Assembly: GCA_050013615.1 (NCBI GenBank)
Contig: JBEKEX010000078.1
Location: 1 to 10,596 of the forward strand
Direction of reading: 5' to 3'
Length of the DNA stretch: 10,596 nt
Source of the DNA: JBEKEX01 sp050013615
Lineage (GTDB): Bacteria; Chloroflexota; Anaerolineae; Anaerolineales; Anaerolineaceae
Under the pieces are notes generated by a model. It saw only the letters and a program-made list of their open reading frames with translations, made no database searches and had not been told where the DNA came from. Made by a program: the position numbers and the translations under genes. This document shows positions 1 through 6,820 of this stretch, piece by piece. Position 1 is the first letter of the stretch; each line of letters starts with the position of its first letter.

Positions 1-26
1 GCAGCAATCCCTTGTACCTGTTTCAT
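1..26 (-). CDS. ptsI: PTS enzyme I (phosphoenolpyruvate-protein phosphotransferase), N-terminal start only
   Basis: Only the first eight codons lie in the window; they read MKQVQGIA, with a further partial codon GC. Enzyme I proteins commonly begin M-x-x-x-x-GIAASPG, so the match is short but typical. The ATG (26-24) overlaps the TGA stop of ptsH (25-23) as ATGA, which implies translational coupling. A GGAGAAAAGGA stretch lies directly upstream inside the ptsH 3' end. Position after ptsH fits the common ptsH-ptsI order. Enzyme I takes phosphate from phosphoenolpyruvate and passes it to His15 of HPr in the cytoplasm. The identification rests on few residues plus context; a different gene starting here is possible but less likely. 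Confidence 0.72.
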
Positions 27-292
27 TCCTTTTCTCCAAAATTATTGGCGTGGAGTTCCTTGAAGGCCTGCAATGCTTGTTCGGCGTCCTCTCCTTCAGC
101 CGTAATGGTAATGACGCTATCCTTATTAGCTCCCAAGGTTAAGACGTTCAAAATACTTTTTGCGTTTGCGGTGGTAGAACCGTTCTTGGCCGTGATGGAG
201 CTTTTAAATTTATTCGCCGTCTGCACGAACAAAGCTGCCGGGCGGGCATGTAAACCGACTTTATTGTTGATTACAAGGGTAATTTCGGGCAT
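23..292 (-). CDS. ptsH: HPr, phosphocarrier protein of the PTS
   Basis: This 89-residue protein has the usual HPr length. The active-site segment GLHARPA places the phosphorylated histidine at residue 15, with Arg17 beside it. The second conserved region, NAKSILNVLTLGA, has the regulatory serine at residue 46. HPr relays phosphate from enzyme I to sugar-specific EII proteins, or to other partners such as dihydroxyacetone kinase components; no EII or partner gene is visible here. The reading frame stays open upstream to 523, but the start at 292 is chosen because homology begins at MPEITLVINNKVGLHARP and an AAGAGGA ribosome site sits about 8 bases before it. Its stop overlaps the start of the presumed ptsI. 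Transcription probably starts from the promoter near 406-435. Confidence 0.96.
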   Translation of the reverse strand: MPEITLVINNKVGLHARPAALFVQTANKFKSSITAKNGSTTANAKSILNVLTLGANKDSVITITAEGEDAEQALQAFKELHANNFGEKE

Positions 293-405
293 GATAATTT
301 TCCTCTTCTTCGGTAATTCAGCTTGTTCTCGCCAGCTGGTGCGATAAGATACACGTGCCAAAACCCTCTCTAACTTCAATAAAATACCACAGAAAAAGCG
401 TTGTA

Positions 406-435
406 ATTTTACCTTAAATAAACGCCTAAATACAA
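406..435 (-). promoter_or_regulatory. Candidate sigma-70-type promoter for ptsH-ptsI
   Basis: On the minus strand a -35-like TTGTAT (435-430) and a -10-like TAAAAT (411-406) are separated by 18 bases. The surrounding DNA is AT-rich, and the elements lie about 115 bases upstream of the ptsH start. The match to consensus is moderate, and no experimental start is known. Confidence 0.35.
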
Positions 436-436
436 G

Positions 437-455
437 TGTGAGACATATCCTCACA
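437..455. promoter_or_regulatory. Inverted repeat, possible operator upstream of ptsH
   Basis: The top strand reads TGTGAG, a 7-base spacer ACATATC, then CTCACA: two perfect 6-base arms in a 19-bp element. Two further A/T pairs match beyond one mismatch on each side. It abuts the proposed ptsH -35 on its upstream side, where activators often bind. The half-sites resemble CRP half-sites, but the spacing is 3 bases longer than the CRP consensus, so a CRP site is not claimed. The regulator is unknown. Confidence 0.35.
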
Positions 456-516
456 TTTACAGTCAATATACATCCCATAAAGCGCGCGTTGGCTGAAATT
501 TGGCGATAATGAAATG

Positions 517-545
517 TTGACAAGTAAAGAAAATTTAGCTAAGCT
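517..545 (+). promoter_or_regulatory. Candidate promoter for the diguanylate cyclase gene
   Basis: A perfect TTGACA (517-522) is followed after 17 bases by TAAGCT (540-545), which matches only three of six -10 positions. The pair lies about 45 bases upstream of the ATG at 590. The good -35 with correct spacing supports the call; the weak -10 keeps confidence modest. Confidence 0.38.
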
Positions 546-589
546 TAAACCAAAAGGGGCGACAACTTTATTGCCCACAGGTAACCAGG

Positions 590-3493
590 ATGAGCGCACT
601 ACCTCGACCAGGAACTGTCAACCGCAAAGCCAAGGATGAGAGAAACGTTCTCGGCCCACCCGAGAACCGACGCAACAGCATTTTGGAGACACTCAGCTTT
701 TTCGCCGAGCAATTCTTGAGGACAAAAGAGCTGGATGAGACAGTCCATCAAAGCTTGGAAAGGCTTGGGAAAGCACTCGCGGTCAGCCGCTCGTATATCT
801 ACCGAAACGTCGAGGAAAATAACAAGCTTATCAGTGTCATGGAATACGAGTGGACCGATGATGGGGTAATGCCACTCATCAAGCAACCAAATGCCCGAAA
901 GCTCGATTTCCAAAACCCCGATGTACGGGTCATGCGCAAAACACTGCAGCAGGGTAAATACCTCATTCGCAAACTGCCGGAAATGAAAGGTGTCGATCCG
1001 CAATGGCTGAAAACCACCAAGCTAAAGTCATTGGTGGCCATGCCCATCTTCGTCGAAAACAAGTGGTGGGGGTTCATTGGCTTCGACGAGTGCAAGTTCG
1101 ATCGTACTTGGGACACAACCGATCTCGATACGTTAAGGACAGTGGCAGATGTCTTTGGCGCTGCCATCGAACTCAAAGATTCAGAGAAAGCTCTGAATGA
1201 AAGTGAAGTGCGTTACCGGAGCCTGTTCGAAGACAATCCCGTTGCACTGCTCGAAGAAGATTTTAGCATGGTGAAAACTCATTTGGCGTCGCTGTCTTCC
1301 AAGCACATCAAAGATCTTCGCAACTACCTCAAAAACCGTCCGAAAGAAATTCAGCATTGCATCAGCTTGGTCAAGATCAACGATGCCAATCGGGCAGCCC
1401 TGCAATTGTTCAAAGCCAAGTCGAAGGAAGCCTTGCTATTAAGCCTACCCCGGCTTCTCCCACTCGATATGTATGATTTCTTCCTGGAAGAATTGGTCGC
1501 CATCTACGAAGAGAAAAGTTATTTTAAGGGAGAACTCGTTAATTACACACTGGATGGCAAGCCAGTGTCCATGAATCTAGCCTGGACGATCTCTCCCGAA
1601 TCGAGAGAGACCTACGAGAAAGTCATCGTCTCCGTCGAGAACATCACGGAGCGCAAAGAGGCCGAAAAGGCCTTGCGCGAAAGCGAGGAGAAATTCCGCA
1701 ACATCGTCGAACAAACCATGGATGGCGTGACGCTCTTTTCCACCAGTGGCAAGATCCTCGAGTGGAATCACGGCATGGAGATTATCACCGGTTTGAAACA
1801 GACGGAGGTCATGGGAAAGTCGATCTTGAATGTCATGGCCAAAGTGGGTCCGCCTTCATCACGGATCCCACATAATATACAGTTAATGAAGAAAACTTTG
1901 CTGCAAATTGCCGGTAAGAAAAGCAACGAACCAGCGATCGATCATTCCATTTCTCAAACCATTGTGCGCGCCGATGGTTCCGTTCGATACGTCCAGATCA
2001 TTACGTTTCCCATTCAACTCTACGAGCAGACTCTCTACGGCAGCTTTGCCAGGGATGTCACCGACCAGCGGATGGCAGACGAAGAATTGCACACCAGCAC
2101 CGAACGCTTCAGGCTGTTGGCCGAAAATGCTACAGATGTGATCACCTTATATAACCCTGATTCATCCACCGTCTACATCAGCCCCTCCATTGAACATCTC
2201 CTGGGATATACGCCCGACCAGTTGTTGGGGAAAGACCCCTTCGAAGTGCTGCATCCGGACGACATCAATAAATTGAAGGAACTCCAACTGGTAAAGTATT
2301 TCAAGAATACTCGCCGCCCAAATTTCGAATGCCGCGCCCGCCATGCAGATGGCCATTACGTCTGGATCGAGAGCACGATGCAACCCATCACTACGCCGCG
2401 GGGTGATACAGCACAATTCGTGTGCATTTCACGTGACATCTCCGAGCGCAAGCAGGTCGAGAAGGAACTACAAGACACGCGCCAGGCGCTGTCAGATCAG
2501 GTCAAGCTTCTGGAACATCGCGCATCCGAGATCAGCAACCTGGCCGATATGGTTAATATGTTGCAAAAATGTACCCGTGCTTCCGAGACATATACTGTCT
2601 TTTCTGAATTCTCACCCATGCTGTTCCCTAATGTCACCGGGTCCTTGATCATTCTCCTGCCTGAAAAGAACCTCATGCAGGTCCAATCGAGCTGGGGGAA
2701 GCCATCCCTTTCCGGCGAAGAATTTTATCCTTCCGATTGCTGGGGATACCGGTTGCGAAAAATGTATCTGACTTCCGAGTCTAACGTTGGGCCCACCTGT
2801 GAACACATTGGTAAACCCATCCCCTCCAGTTCGTTGTGTGTCCCCATCGAAGTCGAGAACGAAATCGTAGGACTGCTGAATATCCAAACGGCACACGGCA
2901 CCGTGCCCATTGCAAACAGCACACAACAACTAGCGCAGACAGTGGTGGAACAATTAAGTCTGGCACTGGCTAACTTGAAGCTTCAAGAACGACTGCGCGA
3001 GCAGGCCATCCGCGACCCACTGACCGGTCTCTACAACCGCTATTTCATGGAAGAATCGTTGATCCAGGAACTGCATCGCGCCGAGCGCAACGCCAAGACC
3101 GTCAGCCTCATTATGCTGGATTTCGACCACTTCAAGGAATTGAATACGCAATTTGGGCACCCCAACGTGGACGAAATGCTGCGTGAATTCGGGAAGCTGC
3201 TGAAAAACTCCATCCGGGCGGGAGATATTGCCTGCCGCTATGGGGGGGATGAATTCCTGGTCATCCTGCCCGATGCCAATTCAGAAACTGCCATGCAGCG
3301 CGCCGAGCAGTTACGGCAGCGCGTCAAAACCCTCGCAGTCCGCAGCGAAGACTCTTACCGATACGTCACGGTCTCCATCGGTGTCGCCTGCTGGCCCCAA
3401 CATGGCAGAAGCGCGTTCGATCTCCTCCGAGCCGCCGATACCGCCCTGTTTCAGGCCAAAGTGCGCAATGATTCAGTTGTTTTGATGGGGTAA
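590..3493 (+). CDS. Multi-sensor diguanylate cyclase (GAF-PAS-PAS-PAS-GAF-GGDEF)
   Basis: This 967-residue cytoplasmic protein has no signal peptide or membrane segment. Visible order: GAF-like domain (about 30-195); a divergent PAS (about 205-355, ending VSVENITERKEAEKAL); PAS 2 (about 363-495); PAS 3 with GYTPDQLLGKDPFEVLHPDD (about 502-620, ending ISRDISERKQ); a short coiled coil (620-650); a second GAF (about 655-795) with a DCW..R segment at 716-721 and Cys737-Glu-His739; then GGDEF (about 800-967). The cyclase core is intact: metal-binding Asp844 in LDFDHFK, GGDEF at 885-889, and an RxxD inhibitory site (RAGD, 876-879) exactly five residues before it. It should make c-di-GMP from two GTP under product inhibition, controlled by unknown ligands of the sensor domains. 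There is no EAL or HD-GYP domain. The ATG at 590 has a weak AGGTAACCAGG ribosome site. The gene appears monocistronic. Confidence 0.93.
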   Translation: MSALPRPGTVNRKAKDERNVLGPPENRRNSILETLSFFAEQFLRTKELDETVHQSLERLGKALAVSRSYIYRNVEENNKLISVMEYEWTDDGVMPLIKQPNARKLDFQNPDVRVMRKTLQQGKYLIRKLPEMKGVDPQWLKTTKLKSLVAMPIFVENKWWGFIGFDECKFDRTWDTTDLDTLRTVADVFGAAIELKDSEKALNESEVRYRSLFEDNPVALLEEDFSMVKTHLASLSSKHIKDLRNYLKNRPKEIQHCISLVKINDANRAALQLFKAKSKEALLLSLPRLLPLDMYDFFLEELVAIYEEKSYFKGELVNYTLDGKPVSMNLAWTISPESRETYEKVIVSVENITERKEAEKALRESEEKFRNIVEQTMDGVTLFSTSGKILEWNHGMEIITGLKQTEVMGKSILNVMAKVGPPSSRIPHNIQLMKKTLLQIAGKKSNEPAIDHSISQTIVRADGSVRYVQIITFPIQLYEQTLYGSFARDVTDQRMADEELHTSTERFRLLAENATDVITLYNPDSSTVYISPSIEHLLGYTPDQLLGKDPFEVLHPDDINKLKELQLVKYFKNTRRPNFECRARHADGHYVWIESTMQPITTPRGDTAQFVCISRDISERKQVEKELQDTRQALSDQVKLLEHRASEISNLADMVNMLQKCTRASETYTVFSEFSPMLFPNVTGSLIILLPEKNLMQVQSSWGKPSLSGEEFYPSDCWGYRLRKMYLTSESNVGPTCEHIGKPIPSSSLCVPIEVENEIVGLLNIQTAHGTVPIANSTQQLAQTVVEQLSLALANLKLQERLREQAIRDPLTGLYNRYFMEESLIQELHRAERNAKTVSLIMLDFDHFKELNTQFGHPNVDEMLREFGKLLKNSIRAGDIACRYGGDEFLVILPDANSETAMQRAEQLRQRVKTLAVRSEDSYRYVTVSIGVACWPQHGRSAFDLLRAADTALFQAKVRNDSVVLMG

Positions 3494-3501
3494 AGCAGCC
3501 C

Positions 3502-3533
3502 TGATTGCATATCGTTTGCTAATTAGGCAATCA
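3502..3533. repeat. Inverted repeat downstream of the diguanylate cyclase gene
   Basis: TGATTGC (3502-3508) and GCAATCA (3527-3533) form perfect 7-base arms with an 18-base loop, starting 8 bases after the stop codon. No T-run follows, so a terminator role is uncertain. CCTGATTGC at 3500-3508 recurs at 3611-3619 within a second hairpin. Confidence 0.3.
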
Positions 3534-3602
3534 AACATTCATTCTTAGAATTCAGTCAATTCAGATTTTTTACCGGCATTTCCATCCGTAAATTAAACCT
3601 TC

Positions 3603-3621
3603 GGGCAATTCCTGATTGCCC
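3603..3621 (+). terminator. Short hairpin between the diguanylate cyclase and carrier genes
   Basis: GGGCAAT, a 5-base loop, then ATTGCCC forms a perfect 7-bp stem. It is followed by TAATCTTGCATTTGTT, which is T-rich but not a clean T-run. It could be a weak terminator for the upstream gene, or a leader structure if transcription of the carrier gene starts upstream of it. Confidence 0.3.
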
Positions 3622-3644
3622 TAATCTTGCATTTGTTATACACT
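3616..3644 (+). promoter_or_regulatory. Candidate promoter for the YfcC-family carrier gene
   Basis: TTGCCC (3616-3621) and TACACT (3639-3644) are spaced by 17 bases in an AT-rich stretch; an overlapping TATACA (3637-3642) is an alternative -10. Both match consensus only partly. The -35 overlaps the right arm of the hairpin at 3603-3621. Confidence 0.28.
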
Positions 3645-3683
3645 ATCCGGTAATCAATTTATTCCTTCCTCACGGAGTCTCCC

Positions 3684-5135
3684 ATGGATCAAAAAGCTGG
3701 TGCACAGATCAGTAAAAAAGCCTTTATCCAGTCTGCCGTCATTTTGTTCGTATTGATGATCGCCGCCGGGGTGCTCACCCTGCTCATCCCCGCCGGTAGC
3801 TATAACCGCATCATACAAGCGGGCAGGACCATCATCGACCCCAATTCGTTTCAATACGTCCCACGCCCCGATTACCCGGTGTGGCGCTGGTTGATCGCTC
3901 CTATCGAGGTGCTGGGTGGACCGGACAACCTGGTCGTCATCACCATCATTCTCTTCATATTACTGGTAGGTGGTTCGTTCGCCGTGATGGATAAAACCGG
4001 TCTTCTCAACGCTGCCTTGAGCTGGGTGGTAAAGAAAGCTGGAGGTCGCAAGTATATGCTTCTGTTGGGCGTAGCTTTCTTCTTTATGTTTTTGGGAGCA
4101 TTCTTCGGATTATTCGAGGAAATTGTGCCCCTCGTACCGATCATGATCGCCCTGGCCTATTCCCTGGGTTGGGACGCACTGGTGGGACTGGGGATGAGCA
4201 TTTTAGCCACCAACATGGGCTTTTCAGCGGCGCTTACCAACCCCTTCACCATTGGCGTAGCTCAACGCCTGGCCGGGCTGCCCCTTTTCTCTGGCTTCGC
4301 CTTCCGCATCCCCATTTTCCTGGGATTTTATGCCATCCTGGCAGTTTTCCTTTACCAGTATGCCCACAAGATCGACAAAAAGCCGGAAGATTCGCTGCTC
4401 TATGGCGATGACCAGGCGGAGCGCGCCAAGTATAAAAATCTCGATCTCAGTCAAATGGCTGCCAGCGGCCCGGGTGTGAAGCGTGCCACCATCTGGCTTG
4501 TGGTGTTCGTGCTCGTGATCGCAGTAGTACTGGTTGGATCATCCTTCATTTCCGCCCTGTCAGATTATTCGCTCCCCATCGTTGGCATCTTATTTTTCAT
4601 CGCCGGTATGGGAGCGGGGTTCCTTTCCGGCACACCCGCCAAGACAGTCTGGTCGGCGCTGTGGGACGGCGTCTCCGGCATCGCCCCCGGCATCCCGCTG
4701 CTGTTGATGGCTGCCAGCGTAAAATACATCGTGGCTTCCGGTGGCGTGATGGACACCATCCTGCACGCGGCTTCGACCTCGCTCAACGGCACCAGCCCCG
4801 TCACTGCAGTGTTTTTGATTTTCGTGCTGGCGCTCGTCCTGGAAATATTCATCAGCTCGGCAGGCGCAAAAGCCGTGTTGATGATGCCCATTTTGCTACC
4901 CCTGGCCGATTTGGTGGGCGTTACCCGCCAGTCCACCGTGCTGGCTTACTGCTTCGGTGATGGCTTTTCCAACATGGCCTACCCCACCAATCCGGTGTTG
5001 TTGATCTGCCTGGGGTTAGCCAGTATCGGTTATGGCAAATGGATGCGCTGGACCTGGAAGATGTGGGCAGCTGTAGTGGTATTGGTAGCCATCTTCTTGA
5101 CCATCGCAGTGCTCATCCATTACGGGCCATTCTAA
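3684..5135 (+). CDS. YfcC-family membrane carrier (substrate unknown)
   Basis: This 483-residue polytopic membrane protein has roughly 11-12 hydrophobic segments, beginning at residues 15-36. Features typical of the YfcC/COG1288 carriers are present: PAGSYNR (36-42) after the first segment, GGSFAVMDKTG (96-106), GLFEEIVPLVPI (142-153), ATNMGFSAALTNPFTIG (175-191), and the C-terminal SSAGAKAVLMMPILLPLADL segment followed by TRQSTVLAYCFGDGF (414-428) and PTNP (434-437). A hydrophilic loop (about 228-265) lies between the two halves. Relatives in this broad family include proposed amino-acid or carboxylate carriers and arginine/ornithine exchangers; nothing here fixes the substrate. The ATG is supported by GGAG six bases upstream. 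The gene is flanked by hairpins and appears to be transcribed alone. Confidence 0.88.
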   Translation: MDQKAGAQISKKAFIQSAVILFVLMIAAGVLTLLIPAGSYNRIIQAGRTIIDPNSFQYVPRPDYPVWRWLIAPIEVLGGPDNLVVITIILFILLVGGSFAVMDKTGLLNAALSWVVKKAGGRKYMLLLGVAFFFMFLGAFFGLFEEIVPLVPIMIALAYSLGWDALVGLGMSILATNMGFSAALTNPFTIGVAQRLAGLPLFSGFAFRIPIFLGFYAILAVFLYQYAHKIDKKPEDSLLYGDDQAERAKYKNLDLSQMAASGPGVKRATIWLVVFVLVIAVVLVGSSFISALSDYSLPIVGILFFIAGMGAGFLSGTPAKTVWSALWDGVSGIAPGIPLLLMAASVKYIVASGGVMDTILHAASTSLNGTSPVTAVFLIFVLALVLEIFISSAGAKAVLMMPILLPLADLVGVTRQSTVLAYCFGDGFSNMAYPTNPVLLICLGLASIGYGKWMRWTWKMWAAVVVLVAIFLTIAVLIHYGPF

Positions 5136-5145
5136 TCTTCAAGAA

Positions 5146-5167
5146 GGTGCGAGGAATTCCTCGCACC
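5146..5167 (+). terminator. Terminator hairpin after the YfcC-family gene
   Basis: GGTGCGAGG (5146-5154), loop AATT, then CCTCGCACC (5159-5167) is a perfect 22-bp palindrome with a 9-bp GC-rich stem. It lies 10 bases after the stop codon. The following GACTTTACTTT is T-rich but interrupted, so termination may be imperfect. Confidence 0.7.
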
Positions 5168-5222
5168 GACTTTACTTTGCGTATCAAATAATCATGAATT
5201 CTGATAAAGGAAATACCAACGT

Positions 5223-5472
5223 ATGTTAAGCCAAGCTTTACTCGAAGAAATACGAAAACGGTGTGAAGCTCGAAAAGCCCTGGGTTTCCTTTATCGAAGG
5301 ACGAGATTTTACCAGTGGTGATAGTGTCATCATACGTGGTCCAAATGGCAGACAAGATGATCTTTACTTGACGGGGGCTACAGAAGCCGATCAGGATTTC
5401 ATTGCACATGCGCGGCAGGACATTCCGTTGTTAATCAATGAAATCGAAAGACTCAACAAATTGATAAGCTAA
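5223..5472 (+). pseudogene. Small conserved protein (PWxSFxEGRDxTSG type) broken by a frameshift
   Basis: Two overlapping frames together make one small protein. The first, from ATG 5223 with AAAGGA 11 bases upstream, reads MLSQALLEEIRKRCEAR and then runs to a TGA at 5319-5321. The second, open from about 5263 to the TAA at 5470-5472, reads KPWVSFIEGRDFTSGD and ends TGATEADQDFIAHARQDIP plus a leucine-rich tail. From memory, a widespread uncharacterised family has the pattern RCEAATPGPW, EGRDHTSG, GATxADQDFIAxARQDIP in one frame, so both halves belong together. Removing one A from the AAAA run at 5273-5276 joins them as RCEARKPWVSF and gives about 82 residues. It may be a true frameshift or a sequence error. 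The second frame could also start at GTG 5263, but that loses the conserved N-terminus and has no clear ribosome site. Function is unknown. Confidence 0.62.
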
Positions 5473-5477
5473 AAAAT

Positions 5478-5504
5478 GTAGGGTGCGTTGGCAACGCACT
5501 CTAC
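5478..5504 (+). terminator. GTAGGGTGCGTT hairpin, terminator or dispersed repeat
   Basis: GTAGGGTGCGTT (5478-5489), loop GGC, then AACGCACTCTAC (5493-5504) forms a 12-bp stem with a single G-T pair, followed by the T-rich TTCTTATTTTC. It begins six bases after the small broken gene and can serve as its terminator. The core also resembles the GTAGGGTGCGT(T/A) palindromes scattered between genes in many bacteria, so it may be a copy of a dispersed repeat. Confidence 0.6.
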
Positions 5505-5523
5505 TTCTTATTTTCAAACGCAG

Positions 5524-5529
5524 TATAAT
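5524..5529 (+). promoter_or_regulatory. Perfect -10 box just before the metallopeptidase gene
   Basis: TATAAT at 5524-5529 matches the -10 consensus exactly. Seventeen bases upstream lies CTACTT, a poor -35. A start site about seven bases downstream would fall near 5536, leaving a leader of about seven bases before ATG 5543. No ribosome-binding site is present in that leader. Confidence 0.42.
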
Positions 5530-5542
5530 TTTCCTTATTGTT

Positions 5543-6790
5543 ATGAAAAACCGTGGCATTGCCGGGACGATCCTCGTTTACCTGGTATTCCTCTTCCTTC
5601 TGGTCCGCAGCGACCCATACCAGTCCACCTTCGAAGACAAGGTACGTAACTATACCCGTCCCTACGAGTTCGATTACGTTTCGTGGACGCTGAACGCCTT
5701 TTGGGTCAAGAACCAGCAGGCGGTCATCGATATTCCCAGCTATCTGACCGTGGCGCAGCAGCATCAAATGGTAATGGATTACATCCACACCCTGGATTCC
5801 TGGAATCAGGTCAGCGCTGCCATCCAGCAAACTTACACCAACCCCGATGTCCACAACCCCGGCCAAGCCGCCGCCCCGCTGCTCGCACAGCAGCATAACT
5901 TGCAAACACAGTTGAACCAGCTCGGCCCCATCGCAGAAGCCGTCATCCAGCAACAAGTCAGCTCCGTTCTGGCAGAGCAAGGGTTAAGTACGCTCGGGCA
6001 ACCATTACCTCCCGTGCTCTACCATGTGACCCCCCTGCCCATGGCACTGATCGTGTCGCCGCGTACCATCATCCGCCAGGACGCCAACATCTCGCTGCTG
6101 CCCGATCTGACGCTCGACCAGATCACCTCCATCGAAAAGAACGTGGAGCAGAATTTGGATGTCTCGGCCCTGGTCGTCCCGGTGGGCGGTGTGGGCGTGT
6201 ATCCCACCATGGTGATCAGTTCCACCGATCTGTCCTGGCTGCTCAGCACGGTCAGCCACGAATGGACTCACAACTACCTCACCGTACGCCCGCTGGGCAT
6301 CAACTATGACACCACACCCGAACTGCGCACGATGAACGAGACCACCGCCGATATCGTCGGTGGCGAAATCTCACAGATCGTAATCCAACGCTATTACCCC
6401 GAGTTGGTGCCTCCGCCTCAGAACAACCAACCCACCCCATCTACGCCGAGCAATCAACCGCCCCCATTCGATTTCAACAAAGAAATGCACACCACGCGCG
6501 TCGAAACGGACGCACTGTTGGCGCAGGGGAAAATCCAGGAAGCCGAAAGCTACATGGAACAACGCCGCCAGTTCTTTTGGGACAACGGCTACCAGATCCG
6601 GCGCTTGAACCAGGCCTATTTTGCTTTCTACGGTGCCTATGCCGACGCCACCCAGGGCGCAGCAGGCGCAGACCCGGTTGGGCCGGCCGTGCGTGCCCTG
6701 CGAGCACAAAGCGCCACCTTGGCCGATTTCATCAACCGGATTGCAGCAATGAGTTCCTTCCAGCAATTACAACAAGCGATTGGCCAATAG
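5543..6790 (+). CDS. Putative membrane-anchored zinc metallopeptidase (HEWTH)
   Basis: This is a 415-residue protein. Residues 5-22 form one hydrophobic N-terminal segment (signal anchor or uncleaved signal), so the rest is probably outside the membrane. His239-Glu-Trp-Thr-His243 is an HExxH zinc motif within STVSHEWTHNYL. Glu266 in NETTAD, 23 residues later, is a good candidate third zinc ligand of gluzincin type. A Gln-rich helical region (about 65-145) precedes the catalytic part, and a Pro/Asn/Gln-rich stretch (289-309) separates it from a C-terminal helical region with RRLNQAYFAFYGAYAD. I cannot name a family with certainty; the HExxH, NExxAD, LNxAYF order resembles predicted aminopeptidases, which is inference. 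The frame is open upstream to GTG 5483, but that start lies inside the hairpin, so ATG 5543 is preferred although it lacks a ribosome site. Confidence 0.7.
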   Translation: MKNRGIAGTILVYLVFLFLLVRSDPYQSTFEDKVRNYTRPYEFDYVSWTLNAFWVKNQQAVIDIPSYLTVAQQHQMVMDYIHTLDSWNQVSAAIQQTYTNPDVHNPGQAAAPLLAQQHNLQTQLNQLGPIAEAVIQQQVSSVLAEQGLSTLGQPLPPVLYHVTPLPMALIVSPRTIIRQDANISLLPDLTLDQITSIEKNVEQNLDVSALVVPVGGVGVYPTMVISSTDLSWLLSTVSHEWTHNYLTVRPLGINYDTTPELRTMNETTADIVGGEISQIVIQRYYPELVPPPQNNQPTPSTPSNQPPPFDFNKEMHTTRVETDALLAQGKIQEAESYMEQRRQFFWDNGYQIRRLNQAYFAFYGAYADATQGAAGADPVGPAVRALRAQSATLADFINRIAAMSSFQQLQQAIGQ

Positions 6791-6820
6791 CCGTACCGGC
6801 ATTCTCATGCCCCCTACTCT

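Larger units (their letters stand above)
293..589. other. Divergent intergenic region between ptsH and the diguanylate cyclase gene
   Basis: This 297-bp spacer separates two divergent genes. It contains the ptsH ribosome site, a candidate ptsH promoter (406-435), a palindrome (437-455) and a candidate promoter for the plus-strand gene (517-545). Its centre is markedly AT-rich compared with the flanking genes. I see no small ORF with a convincing ribosome site and no RNA gene. Confidence 0.6.

Noticed and set aside
437..455. Classical CRP binding site
   Set aside because: The half-sites TGTGA and TCACA are present, but nine bases separate them instead of six, so only a generic operator candidate is reported.
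293..523. N-terminal extension of HPr to 523 on the minus strand
   Set aside because: The extension has no family similarity, runs through the proposed promoter and lacks a ribosome site. The 292 start has both family match and ribosome site.
3500..3619. CRISPR or tandem repeat suggested by the recurring CCTGATTGC
   Set aside because: There are only two 9-base copies 111 bases apart with unrelated flanks, which does not form an array.
5483..5542. Upstream GTG start for the metallopeptidase
   Set aside because: It begins inside the terminator-like hairpin and upstream of the perfect TATAAT, and adds a second hydrophobic run with no ribosome site.
6798..6811. Small hairpin between the converging metallopeptidase and FmdB-type genes
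   Set aside because: The 5-bp stem with a 4-base loop has no T-run on either strand, so it is too weak to call a terminator.
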